Source: Chara braunii
Taxonomy: Eukaryota > Streptophyta > Charophyceae > Charales > Characeae
Assembly (NCBI GenBank): GCA_003427395.1
Contig: BFEA01000330.1
Span: forward strand, 1,823-31,085
Length of the DNA: 29,263 nt
Direction: 5' to 3'
Shown in pieces: positions 19,508-29,141 of this stretch. The notes under the pieces were generated by a model, which ran no database searches, was not told the origin of the DNA, and worked only from the letters and a program-made list of their open reading frames with translations. A program made the position numbers and the translations under genes. Positions within the stretch are counted from its first letter, which is position 1. The number at the start of each line of letters is the position of its first letter.

Positions 19508-19700
19508 AAACCGCCAGTACACGGCCCCAGCTTTGTAGAAAATCGCGAGTTGCCAACTCCCAAATTTTTTCGCGGCTCAGGGCTACCAGGCCACAATGGC
19601 TGGCGGCGCCAGCCCAAAAAAAAAAAAATTGCGCTGCTGGCGGTTCATAAAAGCTTGGTGCACAGCCTGACAGCTCCAGGCGTGGGTCTGCTGGTGGTTT
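19508..19700 (+). mobile_element. MITE-like element, copy 3 (193 bp)
   Basis: It begins AAACCGCCAGTACACGGCCCC and ends CTGCTGGTGGTTT; the terminal 13 bases form an inverted repeat with two mismatches. The centre has GCCAGCCC followed by a 12-A run and TGCGCTGCTGG, the family signature. It is the same length as the copy at 1735. The right end plus 25 flanking bases is duplicated once more at about 19726-19763. Confidence 0.65.
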
Positions 19701-19763
19701 AAGTAGGGCTGCGAGATTCAAGAATCTACTGGTGGTGTAAGTAAGGCTGCAAGAATCGAGAAA
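19687..19763. repeat. 38-bp direct duplication covering the MITE right end
   Basis: TCTGCTGGTGGTTTAAGTAGGGCTGCGAGATTCAAGAA-type sequence is followed immediately by TCTACTGGTGGTGTAAGTAAGGCTGC and a similar end. This suggests local slippage or aberrant excision. Confidence 0.7.
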
Positions 19764-20027
19764 GGAAGCTGCCATCTTCACCTGAAAAGAACACCCAGTC
19801 CTTATAGCTGCATCTAGAATGAAAGTTGCCTGAGATACAGCTGTAATGACCGGGCGTTCTGTTTTGGTGAAGACGGTACTACGAGAAAGGGAGAGAGAAG
19901 CGTTACATGCACACGTTGAGAATCACCCCTGCAACCCCTATGTATGCGTCGAGAATCACCCCTGCACCTCCCATGGAGGTGATGTAACACTGGACACCCC
20001 CGAACAGATGGTACTGCAGAGATTTAG

Positions 20028-20370
20028 ATACCGCCTCTGGATCCAGGGCCGGAGGGATAGTTCCCATTTCTGGGCAAAGATGGACAGTCTGTGCTAAGAG
20101 AGTCTGGCCAAGATAGTCTGTGCTAAGATAATCCGTACCAAAATAGTCTGTGCTATGACGATCAATGAGACTGGGGATGTTTAGGAGTGAACATCCATAC
20201 CGCCTCTGGATCCAGGGCTGGGGCGATAGTTCCCATTTCTGGGCCAAGCAAGATAGTCTGGGACCAAAATAGTCTGTGCTACGATGATCCCGGAAGATTG
20301 GAGATCTTTAGCAGTGAACATCACCGAACTGTCCGCATTTTCGCTAGCAGGGACTTATTCTGAGTTTCTG
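20028..20370. repeat. tandem repeat, about 169-bp unit with internal 20-bp repeats
   Basis: ATACCGCCTCTGGATCCAGGGC starts at 20028 and 20197, each followed by GGGATAGTTCCCATTTCTGGGC-type sequence. Between them a shorter word, AGATAGTCTGTGCTA, repeats several times. A third partial copy (GACCGCCTCGTTTCTG) is near 20386. No coding content is supported. Confidence 0.8.
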
Positions 20371-20424
20371 GGTTGAGGATACCCAGACCGCCTCGTTTCT
20401 GTTTTTCTGCGACTTTTCACCACG

Positions 20425-20530
20425 CGACGTAGCCAATGCACAAGCAAAAGGAACTTTGCCAATGGCGGAATAGTTCATAGGTTGCCAATGCACAAGCGAA
20501 AGGACCTGGGCCGTGGCGGAATAGTACATT
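20425..20530. repeat. two-copy tandem repeat of about 52 bp
   Basis: GCCAATGCACAAGCAAAAGG and the bases to GGCGGAATAGTTCATA recur as GCCAATGCACAAGCGAAAGG to GGCGGAATAGTACATT. Confidence 0.75.
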
Positions 20531-20539
20531 AGTACTACC

Positions 20540-21187
20540 TACGTATCACTGTTCAGAAACAGATTGTGAGTTAAGTCCTGAACAATACAAAAAACTAGTG
20601 TTACAGACGACCCTCGAGAAGAGAATAAAAAGGGTATGTCCGGACGCTGCATCAACAATGTCTTTTTGAACCACGACTACCTTTTGCAGGCAACGTCGAG
20701 AATCGTGTGGAGGCTGGGCCTACTGGACCCGAATGGCTGGGTGATACATGCTCAGACGAGCAATGTATATGGAGCCAAGGATCCGCAAAGTGATGAAAAG
20801 GACTCGTATGGACAATGCAGTGTCAGCAAAGCATCAACCAGCGATGTACCTCTAGAAAATAGCACAAAGTAGCGCAACGGAAGACTCAAAGATATGACCT
20901 GACCGATCAGATACTGACACGACCTCCCATCATACATCACACATGTGAGAAGAAGAGGAGGGACCGCATACATGGAAGAAAGGTCCCTCCTCGTACACAC
21001 ACATGGGGAAGATACCACGGATGACAGATGGGGGAGAGGCAGGACGAAGATGGAGGTGAGGAAGAAGACCAAGATCGCGATAGCGAAGTCCAGAAATAGC
21101 CTCCCTGCCGAATGTCCAATCAATGTCTGCCACAAAATGTCGAATCAGATCCTCTGGGCCAATGCCCGATGTAACCTCTGCCTGTAA

Positions 21188-21218
<31 letters not shown>

Positions 21219-21845
21219 GAAGAAGAAGAAGAAGAAGAAGAAGAAGAAGAAGAAGGAGGAGGGAGAAGAGATGGAGGGCGAGACGAAGAAGAAGAAAGTG
21301 TCGTCCTCCTCGCTGTCTCACCTGCAGGTAACTGCCGCCATGTACTAACTGCCGTCGTGGTCCTGTGCAGGTCACCGGCCTGGAGCACGGCTATGGCGCC
21401 CAGGTAAGTACCGCTGACGCAGGTATGGCCTCCACCCCTCTGCCTACACCTCTACCTCTACCCCAGCATAGCGCGGTAGCGCTGTGGCGCTGGTTGAGCA
21501 GCGTGTCGCCCAAAGAAGTGGGCTACTCCAACTCTGCCTGTCTGTCCTGGCCTGGCCCAGCTATAAGTACTGCTGGGCCTCGTCGGTCTGCCTCCGTGTG
21601 CCTCTGGTCCTAGGCCAAAAACGTGGCCTACTGGGTCTGGGTCCCGACCGGACGTCCAGACCCTGCCTGCTGATGCAGCAGGGATGTCCGTAACTGGACG
21701 AGCACGAACCTGGCCTCAAAGGGCCCTGCCTCCTGGTGTACCCAGCCCAAGGTGCAGCCTTGGGGACTGCAAGTCCGAAACGATGCCTGAACAGACAAAA
21801 ATAAGACAGCAAACAAATAAATAAATAACTGAATGCTGTCGTAAA
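20540..21845. other. unassigned region with microsatellites
   Basis: Open frames (20636-20872 on plus, 20752-21135 on minus) match no family I know. A short hairpin pairs GAGGAGGGACC near 20956 with GGTCCCTCCTC near 20982. A (CT)n run is at 21189-21214 and a (GAA)n run at about 21217-21256. CCCAG|GTAAGT near 21402 is a good splice donor with an acceptor-like TGTGCAG at about 21370, so a small upstream exon is conceivable, but it does not match the ispH N-terminus. Confidence 0.4.
21189..21256. repeat. (CT)n followed by (GAA)n microsatellites
   Basis: A pyrimidine run switches directly to a purine run on the same strand. Serine- or Glu-rich frames over it are artefacts. Confidence 0.95.
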
Positions 21846-22070
21846 TCAAATCCTGCCCCTAGGGGACGCCGTGGGCCTCCAGGGCGCGCGGCCTGGGGGC
21901 CCCTTAGCAACCGTCGGGCCCCTGAAATGGGGCCCCTGTGCAGGCGCAGCATGTAACACTGGGGGTGCCAGCCAAAAGAAAAAGAAAGTGCCGCGCTGGT
22001 GCATCGGCAAAGCTTGCCGCGCAGTTCTTTTCCACCTCGGCAAAAAAAGCCTAGGAGGTAGTGGTAGTTT
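21846..22070 (+). mobile_element. MITE-like element, copy 4 (left end uncertain)
   Basis: The right end GTAGTGGTAGTTT is the reverse complement of AAACTACCACTAC, a variant of the family terminus. The block GTGCCAGCCAAAAGAAAAAG then GCGCTGGTGCATCGGCAAAGC matches the same part of copy 3. The left terminus is not clear. Confidence 0.45.
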
Positions 22071-22379
22071 AATAATCTTTAACTTTTGTTGATGGCTGCT
22101 CGGGTGGATGGGATGGATCGTCGCTCTGAATCATGTGAAATGGCTGGATAGGTATCTGATACATTCTTATGGAGGCAGTGCACAGTCTATCCTGGGCCTG
22201 TGTGATTTTGGCCTGTATTGTTTCTAACTTTCTATGGTATGGTTTTATCAAGAAGAGAAAAAAAAGGAAGGAAAAGGCTCCTTGAGCTCGTATGAGTATC
22301 TCATTGTATGTTTTAAATACATCATGGGGTCTGTGCAATTTCTTTCTGATAACTCTGTTTTCTTGTGTTTTTTTCACAG

Positions 22380-22576
22380 GTGGCCTGATACAGAAGCTGC
22401 GTGAGAACAATTTTGAATATACTGTTGGGGAGGTGACCGTTAGATTGGCGCAATCCTATGGCTTTTGCTGGGGCGTGGAGAGGGCAGTTCAGATGGCGTA
22501 CGAAGCGCGAAAGCATTTCCCGGACCAGAGGATCTGGCTCACGAATGAGATCATCCACAATCCAACGGTCAACGAG
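22380..22576 (+). CDS. ispH: 4-hydroxy-3-methylbut-2-enyl diphosphate reductase, internal exon
   Basis: This exon encodes 65 residues after a split codon. A conserved block reads [20 protein letters not shown] and a second [12 protein letters not shown]. IspH (HDR in plants) is the last enzyme of the plastid MEP pathway. It reduces HMBPP to IPP and DMAPP using a 4Fe-4S cluster held by three Cys; the first is here (TGC, 22466-22468) and the substrate-binding His of IIHNP is at 22556-22558. The wording VERAVQ and the N-terminal extension before it are of plant/cyanobacterial type. The acceptor is TTTTTTTTCACAG (ending 22379) and the donor is GAG|GTTATT. The exon ends in phase 0 and joins in frame to the exon at 25021. 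Upstream exons with the transit peptide were not found. Confidence 0.93.
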
Positions 22577-22597
22577 GTTATTCCCCTCTTCATCAGC

Positions 22598-22716
22598 TCC
22601 TCCTCCTCCTCCTCCTCCTCCTCCTCGTTCTTCTTTCTTTCTTCTTCTTCTTCTTCTTCTTCTTCTTCTTCTTCGCCTTCTTCGTCTCTGCCTCCTCCTC
22701 CCCCGCTGCCCTCCTC

Positions 22717-22781
<65 letters not shown>
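22598..22781. repeat. (TCC)n, (TTC)n and (TTG)n microsatellite cluster
   Basis: TCC repeats at 22598-22626, TTC repeats at 22627-22680 and TTG repeats at 22718-22781, starting about 20 bases after the ispH donor. Translated Ser- and Cys-runs here are not a protein. Confidence 0.97.
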
Positions 22782-22892
22782 CTAGGGGACAGTCCTCAAC
22801 TTTTTTTTTTTTTGGATAAAACAGGGCCTTATGGTCCTGGCTCCATGTCCATTCTGGGGAGCATCATTCAGGTTCCTTTTCCACCGGAAGTC

Positions 22893-23165
22893 ATCAGAGT
22901 AAATCAAGTAACACACACAAGCTTCCTTCCGCTTGGCCGAAGGACCCCCGGGCTGACTGTCAGCTTTCCACCTTCCGCCTCATCAGAGTAAATCAAGTAA
23001 CACACGCAAGCTTCCTTCCGCTTGGCCGAAGGACCCCCGGGCAGCATTGATTGCTCCATTTTCATGGAGGATTGACTGTCAGCTTTCCACCTTCCGCCTG
23101 GCCGAAAGACCCCCGAGCAGCATTGATTGCTCCATTTTCATGGAGGATTGACTGTCAGCTTGCCA
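22893..23165. repeat. interleaved duplications in the LINE 3' UTR
   Basis: CATCAGAGTAAATCAAGTAA with the following CTTCCGCTTGGCCGAAGGAC occurs at 22893 and 22981. GCATTGATTGCTCCATTTTC with GGAGGATTGACTGTCAGCTT occurs at 23044 and 23119. Together they form a nested tandem array. Confidence 0.9.
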
Positions 23166-23289
23166 CTATTGTCTAAGTCCTCTCGGCTGGGATATACACG
23201 AGCTGACAGCTCTACTTGAAGCTCTAGACTTCTGAGAGGGAGTGGAGACCCTGTACCCACTGCTGTTTGGGATTCAGCGTGGTCTCTCC

Positions 23290-24020
23290 TTATGTCCTCA
23301 TGCTCATGTTTAACCATGCACGTACTGCAACTTCATTTTCCTGCTGTCTCTCTGTTTTTCGTATTAAACGCATACGGACGTAGAGCTCTCTTGTATCTGG
23401 GTGGCCTCCCGAGCTGAAGTTAAGTCTGAGTTGTGCTAGTTCTTCCACCTTAAGTTGAGGCCTTCCAGCCGTGCTACTTTCCCCCCCACCAACCATACCC
23501 GTTCGAACTTTGCCAGCGCCACTTGTTTCTGTATCTGGATTGCTTTGCACCCAGATTTTGCCCTTCTCCCAGTGGCTCAGAATCTCAGCTTCAATTATAC
23601 CTTTGGTTGCCCCCCACACCTTCTCGCGTGGGTTTCTAGTGTCCTGTAGAGTTTTGCTGAATCGCTCTTTCTCTTTCCATATGGCCCATAGCGTGACCTT
23701 GCGTATCATTCCAAACCAGGTCTTTTCAGGTTCACCGAATTTGGCCGGTAGGTTAGTACAGAGGAGCAATTGGCAAGGGTGTTCAGGGAGCGGGGAGAAG
23801 AAGAGGGAGTCCCACAGGTCCGATGCCCTTGCCCACTATTCTGTGGCTTCTTTGCAATTGATTAGGCAGTGTATAATGTCTTCACTTTCTTGATCAGAGC
23901 ATATTCTGCAGATGTCAGTGCTGTTTGGATTATTTTTCCATCATCTGACGTGCAGCCGTTGATTTACCGGGAGGGCTACATACTACGTATGCTATGAGCC
24001 ATTGCAGGCTCACCCTTAAC
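23290..24020 (-). pseudogene. LINE ORF2 C-terminus with zinc-binding RT motif
   Basis: On the minus strand the segment around 23980-23854 reads LPVNQRLHVR, a stop, then NSTDICRICSDQ and EDIIHCLINC: the CX2C...HX4C signature of the zf-RVT domain found at the C-terminal side of plant non-LTR reverse transcriptases (CRIC 23910-23899, HCLINC 23871-23854). WFGMIRKVTLWAIWKE follows, also typical. Stops are TGA at 23943-23941 and TAG at 23838-23836, and there is a frameshift upstream near 23985 (QWLIAYVV in another frame). The frame ends at 23290. The parent protein would nick DNA and prime reverse transcription; this copy is inactive. Confidence 0.8.
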
Positions 24021-24034
24021 ATTATTCAATTTAT

Positions 24035-24130
24035 TCTATTGGAGACATGATTTGAACTTTTGATCTGTTGTTCGCTAACAGTTGCATGCGCGTACTGTTC
24101 AGCCGCAAGGCAGGTACTATTCTGATCCTT
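24035..24130 (-). repeat. tRNA-like (SINE-like) module with B-box, minus strand
   Basis: The minus strand has AAAGTTCAAATCATG, near the Pol III B-box GGTTCRANNCC, preceded by GCATGCAACTGTTAGCGAA, a weak A-box candidate. It resembles the plus-strand module at 24372-24425. It is not a foldable complete tRNA by eye. Confidence 0.35.
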
Positions 24131-24359
24131 TTCTTCCCTGCTTGCAAAACGTTGTTTACAAATGTGCATCCAACGTAGAATAGAACCGAGAACACCCAAG
24201 GATGATCTGGACCTGCCGCTTGTGGCGGCGAATCATGGCGACTTGTCAAATCGCATTGCCCTGGAGCCGGCGATGTTCCATTCAGTTTTTTGCCCTATCA
24301 GCTTTGGACGGTTCAAATGGAACCGAAAACGCCCAGCACCCAGCGCGTGAGGCTGAATT

Positions 24360-24500
24360 TTACGCACATGCTATGGTGTTTGTACTGCAGTTGATAAACA
24401 GATCATGAGTTCAAATCGTGAAAGAATCAGACGGATATGATGATGTGAGGGGCTAGCTAGCCCCGTAAGAAATGAAAACAACAAAAAGAATTGAGAAAGA
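24360..24500 (+). repeat. tRNA-like (SINE-like) module with A-rich tail, plus strand
   Basis: GGTGTTTGTACTGCAGTTGATAAA precedes ATGAGTTCAAATCGTG, a B-box-like word. A palindrome GGGGCTAGCTAGCCCC at about 24450 and an A-rich end follow, as in tRNA-derived SINEs. It faces the module at 24035-24130 in opposite orientation. Confidence 0.35.
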
Positions 24501-24595
24501 ATGATGTGACTTATCTTTTGCCCCATCTCCTGCAGTAGCTGCATGGGTTTTGAATATGATGAGTGTGAGAATGACACACAGAGACTTGCTGGTGG

Positions 24596-24599
<4 letters not shown>

Positions 24600-24629
<30 letters not shown>
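24600..24629. repeat. (GA)n microsatellite
   Basis: A nearly pure GA dinucleotide run inside the ispH intron. Confidence 0.97.
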
Positions 24630-24631
<2 letters not shown>

Positions 24632-25020
24632 AACACACAGAACTGAAAAATGGTAAAAAGCCCAGATTTGGGATTATCGTGGTGAGTGCGGTACTGCCCC
24701 AGCAGTGCAAAAGAGGAAGACTTCATAGTTTGGTGGGGGGTGGCCCCTCCGAGACCCTGCCTGGCCCGAGTGCCTGGCTCGGCAATCCAGGTAACCCGTT
24801 TGCTGCTATGAGAATTTGAAGCCTGTGGAAAACGATGGCTGTCTCTTGCTATAGGCCCAGACCTGATTGTAGAAAATGAAGGCGATCTCTTGTCCTAGGC
24901 CTGATTTGCATGAAATTCTGCCACGTCAAACAAAACTGGTGATATGCGGTTATGATGTGTGGATGTCAATGCGAAATGCCAACTGAATGTTTGCTCTTTG
25001 TTGCGGTTCATCTTCAACAG

Positions 25021-25200
25021 AGGCTGGACGAAATGAAAGTGAAGGTTTTACCTGTTGTGGATAATGTGAAGAGCTTTGAACTTGTTGGGCAAGGGGACGT
25101 TGTCATGTTGCCGGCCTTCGGTGCTGCAGTTCAAGAAATGCAACTTTTAGCTGACAAGAAAGTGCAGATTGTGGATACAACCTGTCCTTGGGTGTCAAAG
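25021..25200 (+). CDS. ispH: 4-hydroxy-3-methylbut-2-enyl diphosphate reductase, next exon
   Basis: Exactly 60 codons, phase 0 at both ends, continuing the exon at 22380. Key blocks are [29 protein letters not shown] and [15 protein letters not shown]. The Cys of DTTCPWV (25183-25185) is the second 4Fe-4S ligand of IspH; LPAFGA replaces the bacterial AHG motif, as in plant and cyanobacterial enzymes. The acceptor CATCTTCAACAG and donor AAG|GTATTC are both good. The next part of the enzyme, with the third Cys, is not found in the remaining 4 kb, so either the following intron is long or the gene is broken. Confidence 0.93.
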
Positions 25201-25680
25201 GTATTCCCCTCCTCCCCTTCCCCCTCCCCTTCCCCCTCCCCTCCCTCTTCTCCTCCTCGTGCTCCCCTGCCCATCTTCACACCATTGTTTACAACCTTCT
25301 CTTCCCCTGTCTTCTCGTCCGCCTACTGCTTCCATGCCATTTGCAGACCATTCTTTCCAACCTCCTCTTCCCCTGTCTTCTCCTCCTCCTCCTCCTGGTT
25401 CACAAACTCCCATCCTCACACCCGTTTTTCTCACCTCCTCCCCCTCCTCCTTCACCTCCTCCCATCCCTACATTCCTTCTTTCTCACCTCCTCCTCCCCA
25501 ATTCCCTCCTCGTCCTCCCTTCCATATTCACACCTCCTTTCCCACCTCTATCTCCCTTCCCCCTCATCCTCCACCATCACCACTGTCACTATGATCACCA
25601 CCATCACCGCCATCACCACCATCACCACCATCACCATCAGAATCTGCATTGCCACCCACCTCATCTCGCATTAGTGTAGG
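25201..25680. repeat. CT-rich low-complexity start of the next ispH intron, ending in (CAC/ATC)n
   Basis: Pyrimidine-rich sequence with CCCTCC and TCCTCC words from the donor to about 25570, then CACCATCACC-type repeats at 25580-25640. Pro/Ser/His-rich frames here are compositional. Confidence 0.9.
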
Positions 25681-26640
25681 CTCTTGGAACTGTCTTCTTC
25701 TCCTTTACACCCCTGTGTTCATGACGGCCTCAAGTGCAGCATCTGAAAAACTGAAAAAAGAAGGAGATGCAATCATTATGGGTCATCCATCTGCTAAGGC
25801 AGTTTGAATGTTTCGAAAAGAACAACAAGCATTTATGTGATAGTATTCCTGTTGAAGCCTTCAATGCCAGCTTTCTTCATTCACATGAAGCATACCTTGT
25901 GAACTCTCCGGCCGAAGCCCCATTCACAAGTATTTATTCTATTCAATTCAATCACTTAGGTTTTTTTTTTTTCTTAATGTATTTGATCAACTTTGATGTG
26001 TTTTTCTTCTTTCATTGTAATACAATCAAATTTCTATGATTTGTAACCTAGTCTACCAGCTCGCCTGAGCGGGCACGCCGGTCAACCGGGGGGGTTCGGG
26101 GGTATAATGTTACTATAAACAGGTTTTAAAAGGGTTCAGAAAAAATGGGGTATCTAAAAGGAAGCTGCACTGCGGAGAAATTCAGACCACGCCTACGATG
26201 AACTCTCACGTGACCAATATGCACACAACAAAAAGGCAATTAGCAGAACTAACAAAGAAGTGCTCACATGAGCAAAAGAATGTACACTGTTGAAGTCTCT
26301 CGAGATGAAAACCCCTTTAATGCCTCCCCCACGAGCAACTACAACAACAAGAGTAGTTCGCTGCCCTTGCTGGTCTCCGTACCAGCTTAAGTGACCATCT
26401 ACTCTATCATCTACTCTCTCCTGTACAGCACCATGTTATGCCATAGAGTACCATGCTGCTTTCACTCCTGCTGACAAACAATTGAGAAGTCTGTCACGTT
26501 GGGGTTACTCCTTGTCATCCACCAGGTGAGTATCCATTAACTCTTCCTTTTCCATGCTCTTCCTCTTTCTCAAGCATCTCCCCTTGTAGCATCACCATCA
26601 TCTGTGCACCGAACACCAATGAGGCCAACCTTCTTCCCCC
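25681..26640. other. intron or intergenic DNA, no gene assigned
   Basis: A brief coding-like run, GCATCTGAAAAACTGAAAAA reading SEKLKKEGDAIIMGHPSAK, at about 25738-25800 ends at a TGA and does not match the next part of ispH. A T-run is near 25962. Nothing else is recognised. Confidence 0.4.
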
Positions 26641-26643
26641 AAC

Positions 26644-26740
26644 GCCCAACCAGCTATGGTGCTGGCCTGCTTCCCCAGCGCCCAACCTGCCATGGCGCTG
26701 GCCTTGGTCTTCTCTCACAGCCCAACCATTGCTGGTGCCG
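26644..26740. repeat. short tandem repeat with GCCCAAC starts
   Basis: GCCCAACC followed by a GCTATGGTGCTGGCC-like word begins at 26644, 26680 and 26720 (periods 36 and 40). Confidence 0.6.
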
Positions 26741-28620
26741 TCTGCCGTCTGAAGCCACTCCCTCCTCCCACTAGCGCTGTTCCACGAGGGGCGAGTGGTC
26801 TGTTCATCAAACTCCCTCTGACCAAGATAGCTTTCACTTCACCCTTCCTTCCTTAAGTACTTTGGTGGGAGGCCTTCTCTTCAGCCGGTAGGCACTGGCT
26901 TACAGAGACTTGCGGTTTTGGCCTTGCCCTACCGGTCCTGAGACAGCCTGGTTGGGCCCAGTCCCTGGCCTGACAGGGTGTTACCTCCTTGGGCCTGAGC
27001 TCAGCGCCTACCAGTCCTTTGGCATCCATGGGCCGGACCGAGGGTCCTCGCATTCACCCCCCTAGATGCGAAGTCCTCCATGAATCCATTCATCCCTCTT
27101 GCTGCTTGCCTTTCAATTTTGCATCAGCTCCTCTTGCAACCCACCAAGCTTCTCTCATATTAGTACAACGTTTGAGAAACTCCTTCAGATATTTGAGTAT
27201 CCGTTGTTCTTGTCAAATGATCTCGAACTCTGTTTACTTCAAACACCCAGACCTGATCTTGGTTCAGGTAGCTATGATAAGGAAACTGATCATTAGAAGA
27301 ACAATCTCAAGGCATCAGCACATATGAGAAAGAGGAATCAAGAGGGGCACTGTTAACAGGGTGTTGTGGCCTTATCAAGTGGCCTCTTTTTGGGGAAGCA
27401 TGCGAACATACGCTGTTTGTTATACTTCCAGATAAACGGATTAAACTTTTTTCATATGCCACACAGAGGGATTGAAGAGGCGACCATAGGGGCCGCCAGG
27501 CGGCGGCCCTTCGGCCTTAGTCCCCTACTATCAAGTCCTCTCACCGTGTGAGGGCCGCCCATCACACAGCTCTCCAACTCAAGTTGCCTTATTATTATTA
27601 TTATATAATAAATTAATAATAACCATCGCTTGTTCAAGAAACAATAGCACTTTGTGCCTAGTGTACTAGTTTTCAAAACATATGTAAATTGATTTGCACA
27701 GAAATTAACGTGATACGCCAAAAATGCACCTATAGCACTAAACAAAATGGGTATTAGTTTCATCATTCTTTGTGTGGCAAATTCTGACGAAAACATAGTT
27801 TCGTTTTAAGGGGCTAGTTGTCTGTTTATATGGTTTTAAACTTTAAATCAATTGTCTGAGTATCCTACCAGCCCCGGGCCTCGCTCAGGACTATTCGGAC
27901 ATTTAAGCCAATCGATTGGCCATAAACAATCAGCCCTAGTCATTGAGTAACTTGATTTGTCTGCAAAACTCCTTGAGCTCCGGATGGAGAGGAACGAGAC
28001 GAACGGGACTCACTGCAGGTGCACAGAGAGGCAGAGAGGCAGGACTGATTTTGTATATGGCCTCATGCCTGCACTTGCATGGCATTCTGTGATTTCTTGG
28101 TGGTAGATGAAGGACAGACCCTCTGTTTTGGATTACTCAGCGGCAGCCAGACTCCTTGTTCTCTTCTAAAAGTTCAGTTCAAAGTAAATGTTGTGGCTGC
28201 AAAGTGAACCATTTAAAATGTTCTTGATCTAGAAGATTGCCTAGCTGCGAAGCAAGAGAATGATGGGCGCTGTGCAGGGGGGAAGTGTAAAGCATTCATG
28301 TATCCACCTATCTTGCATCCAAAGCTTTCATAATATCCGACCCTTTGCGATGTCTGGCATCAATCACTACTATGGTCCCTCTGTGCCCCCAGTGTTTGCA
28401 CTTTTGGGCGGTCCCGCATTCCAACCAATTGCGGACTTGTGATCCTTAGGCGTCCCCAGATCTTGGATCTGTTGCCTGAGGTCTCTTACCTATTTGGCGG
28501 GGTTTCACTGGCTCAACGACCAGTTTTCCCCGTAACTTCCAGGCAGCATTGTCCATCACCGGCCCGTGACCCCCGCCGGCGTCCAGGGGTGGCTACCCCC
28601 GACCCTGGGTCCAGAGCCCC
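26741..28620. other. unassigned intergenic or intronic DNA
   Basis: No recognised domain in any frame. A GC-rich near-palindrome GGCCGCCAGGCGGCGGCC lies at 27491-27508 and an AT-only hairpin-prone stretch at 27589-27622. If ispH is intact its missing exons are not visible here. Confidence 0.4.
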
Positions 28621-29100
28621 CCCAACCCCCTCCCGAAAAACAAAACAAAAAATTAAAAAATTAAAAAAAGAAAAGAAAAAAAGTGGGGGCTGCATAGCGA
28701 CAAGGGGAACCCCCTGATTTTTTTCCCAATCGACCCCCCTCCCCCACCTCCCTCCCGGGACACAACCCTTCCAACCCCACCCTCGGTGCGGGGGTGGGGA
28801 TGTGGGGTGCGGGGACAGGGGTGACTCCCTGGGGGCGGGGGCCTGGTGCTGGGGTTGGTGATGGGGTGGAATGATGAGGTGGTGGGTGGGGCACTGGGGC
28901 TGGGCAGGGATCGGGGGTGCCGGGGTCAACGGGGGTTGGTGGCGCGAGGTGGGGAAGGACGTGAGCGAGGGGGGGAAGGTGGATGGAGGGAAAGTGGGGG
29001 AGGGGAGCGGCGCCATGGCGGAATGGAGGGGAGAGGAGGGGAGGGAAGCTAGGGGTTGGAGGAGACAGGGAGGGAGCGGGGATGCAGTTTTTCTTGTTTT
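28621..29100. repeat. A-rich run, then C-rich and G-rich low-complexity tracts
   Basis: A-rich 28634-28682 is followed by C-rich 28735-28785 and a long G-rich stretch 28788-29080 with many GGG and GGGG runs. Proline-rich antisense frames over it are artefacts. Confidence 0.8.
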
Positions 29101-29113
29101 TCTGGTTTTTCTT

Positions 29114-29141
29114 AATCAATCAATCAATCAATCAATCAATA
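29114..29141. repeat. (AATC)n microsatellite
   Basis: About seven AATC units. GGATTTATTGGTTGG-like words follow at 29170 and again at the window end. Confidence 0.95.

Larger units (their letters stand above)
22801..24020 (-). mobile_element. 5'-truncated LINE, antisense in the ispH intron
   Basis: A poly-T run at 22801-22813 is its poly-A tail on the minus strand. The 3' untranslated part (about 22815-23290) matches 2456-2590 elsewhere in the window and has internal duplications. Coding sequence of the ORF2 C-terminus continues up to about 24020 on the minus strand, then is lost; 5' truncation is usual for LINEs. Confidence 0.8.
22577..25020 (+). other. ispH: ispH intron (2444 bp)
   Basis: A GT-AG intron from GTTATTCCCC to TTCATCTTCAACAG. 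It opens with TCC, TTC and TTG microsatellites and contains an antisense LINE 3' end, two tRNA-like B-box modules and a (GA)n run. The join gives VNE-RLDEM in frame, matching the family where homologues read VNK-RLEDM. Confidence 0.88.

Noticed and set aside
20636-20872. Small plus-strand frame starting MSGRCINNVF
   Set aside because: No recognised domain or flanking exon; an upstream TTTTGCAG could be a splice site but nothing confirms it.
21371-21402. Upstream ispH mini-exon between TGTGCAG and GTAAGT
   Set aside because: Splice signals are good, but the 30-odd bases do not match the expected N-terminal ispH sequence.
22292-22991. Open frames with long Ser, Cys, Val and Leu runs
   Set aside because: They are translations of TCC, TTC and TTG microsatellites in the ispH intron; only the part up to 22576 is real exon.
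25169-25679. Three overlapping Pro/Ser/His-rich open frames
   Set aside because: They read through the splice donor into CT-rich intron DNA; all three frames are open because of composition.
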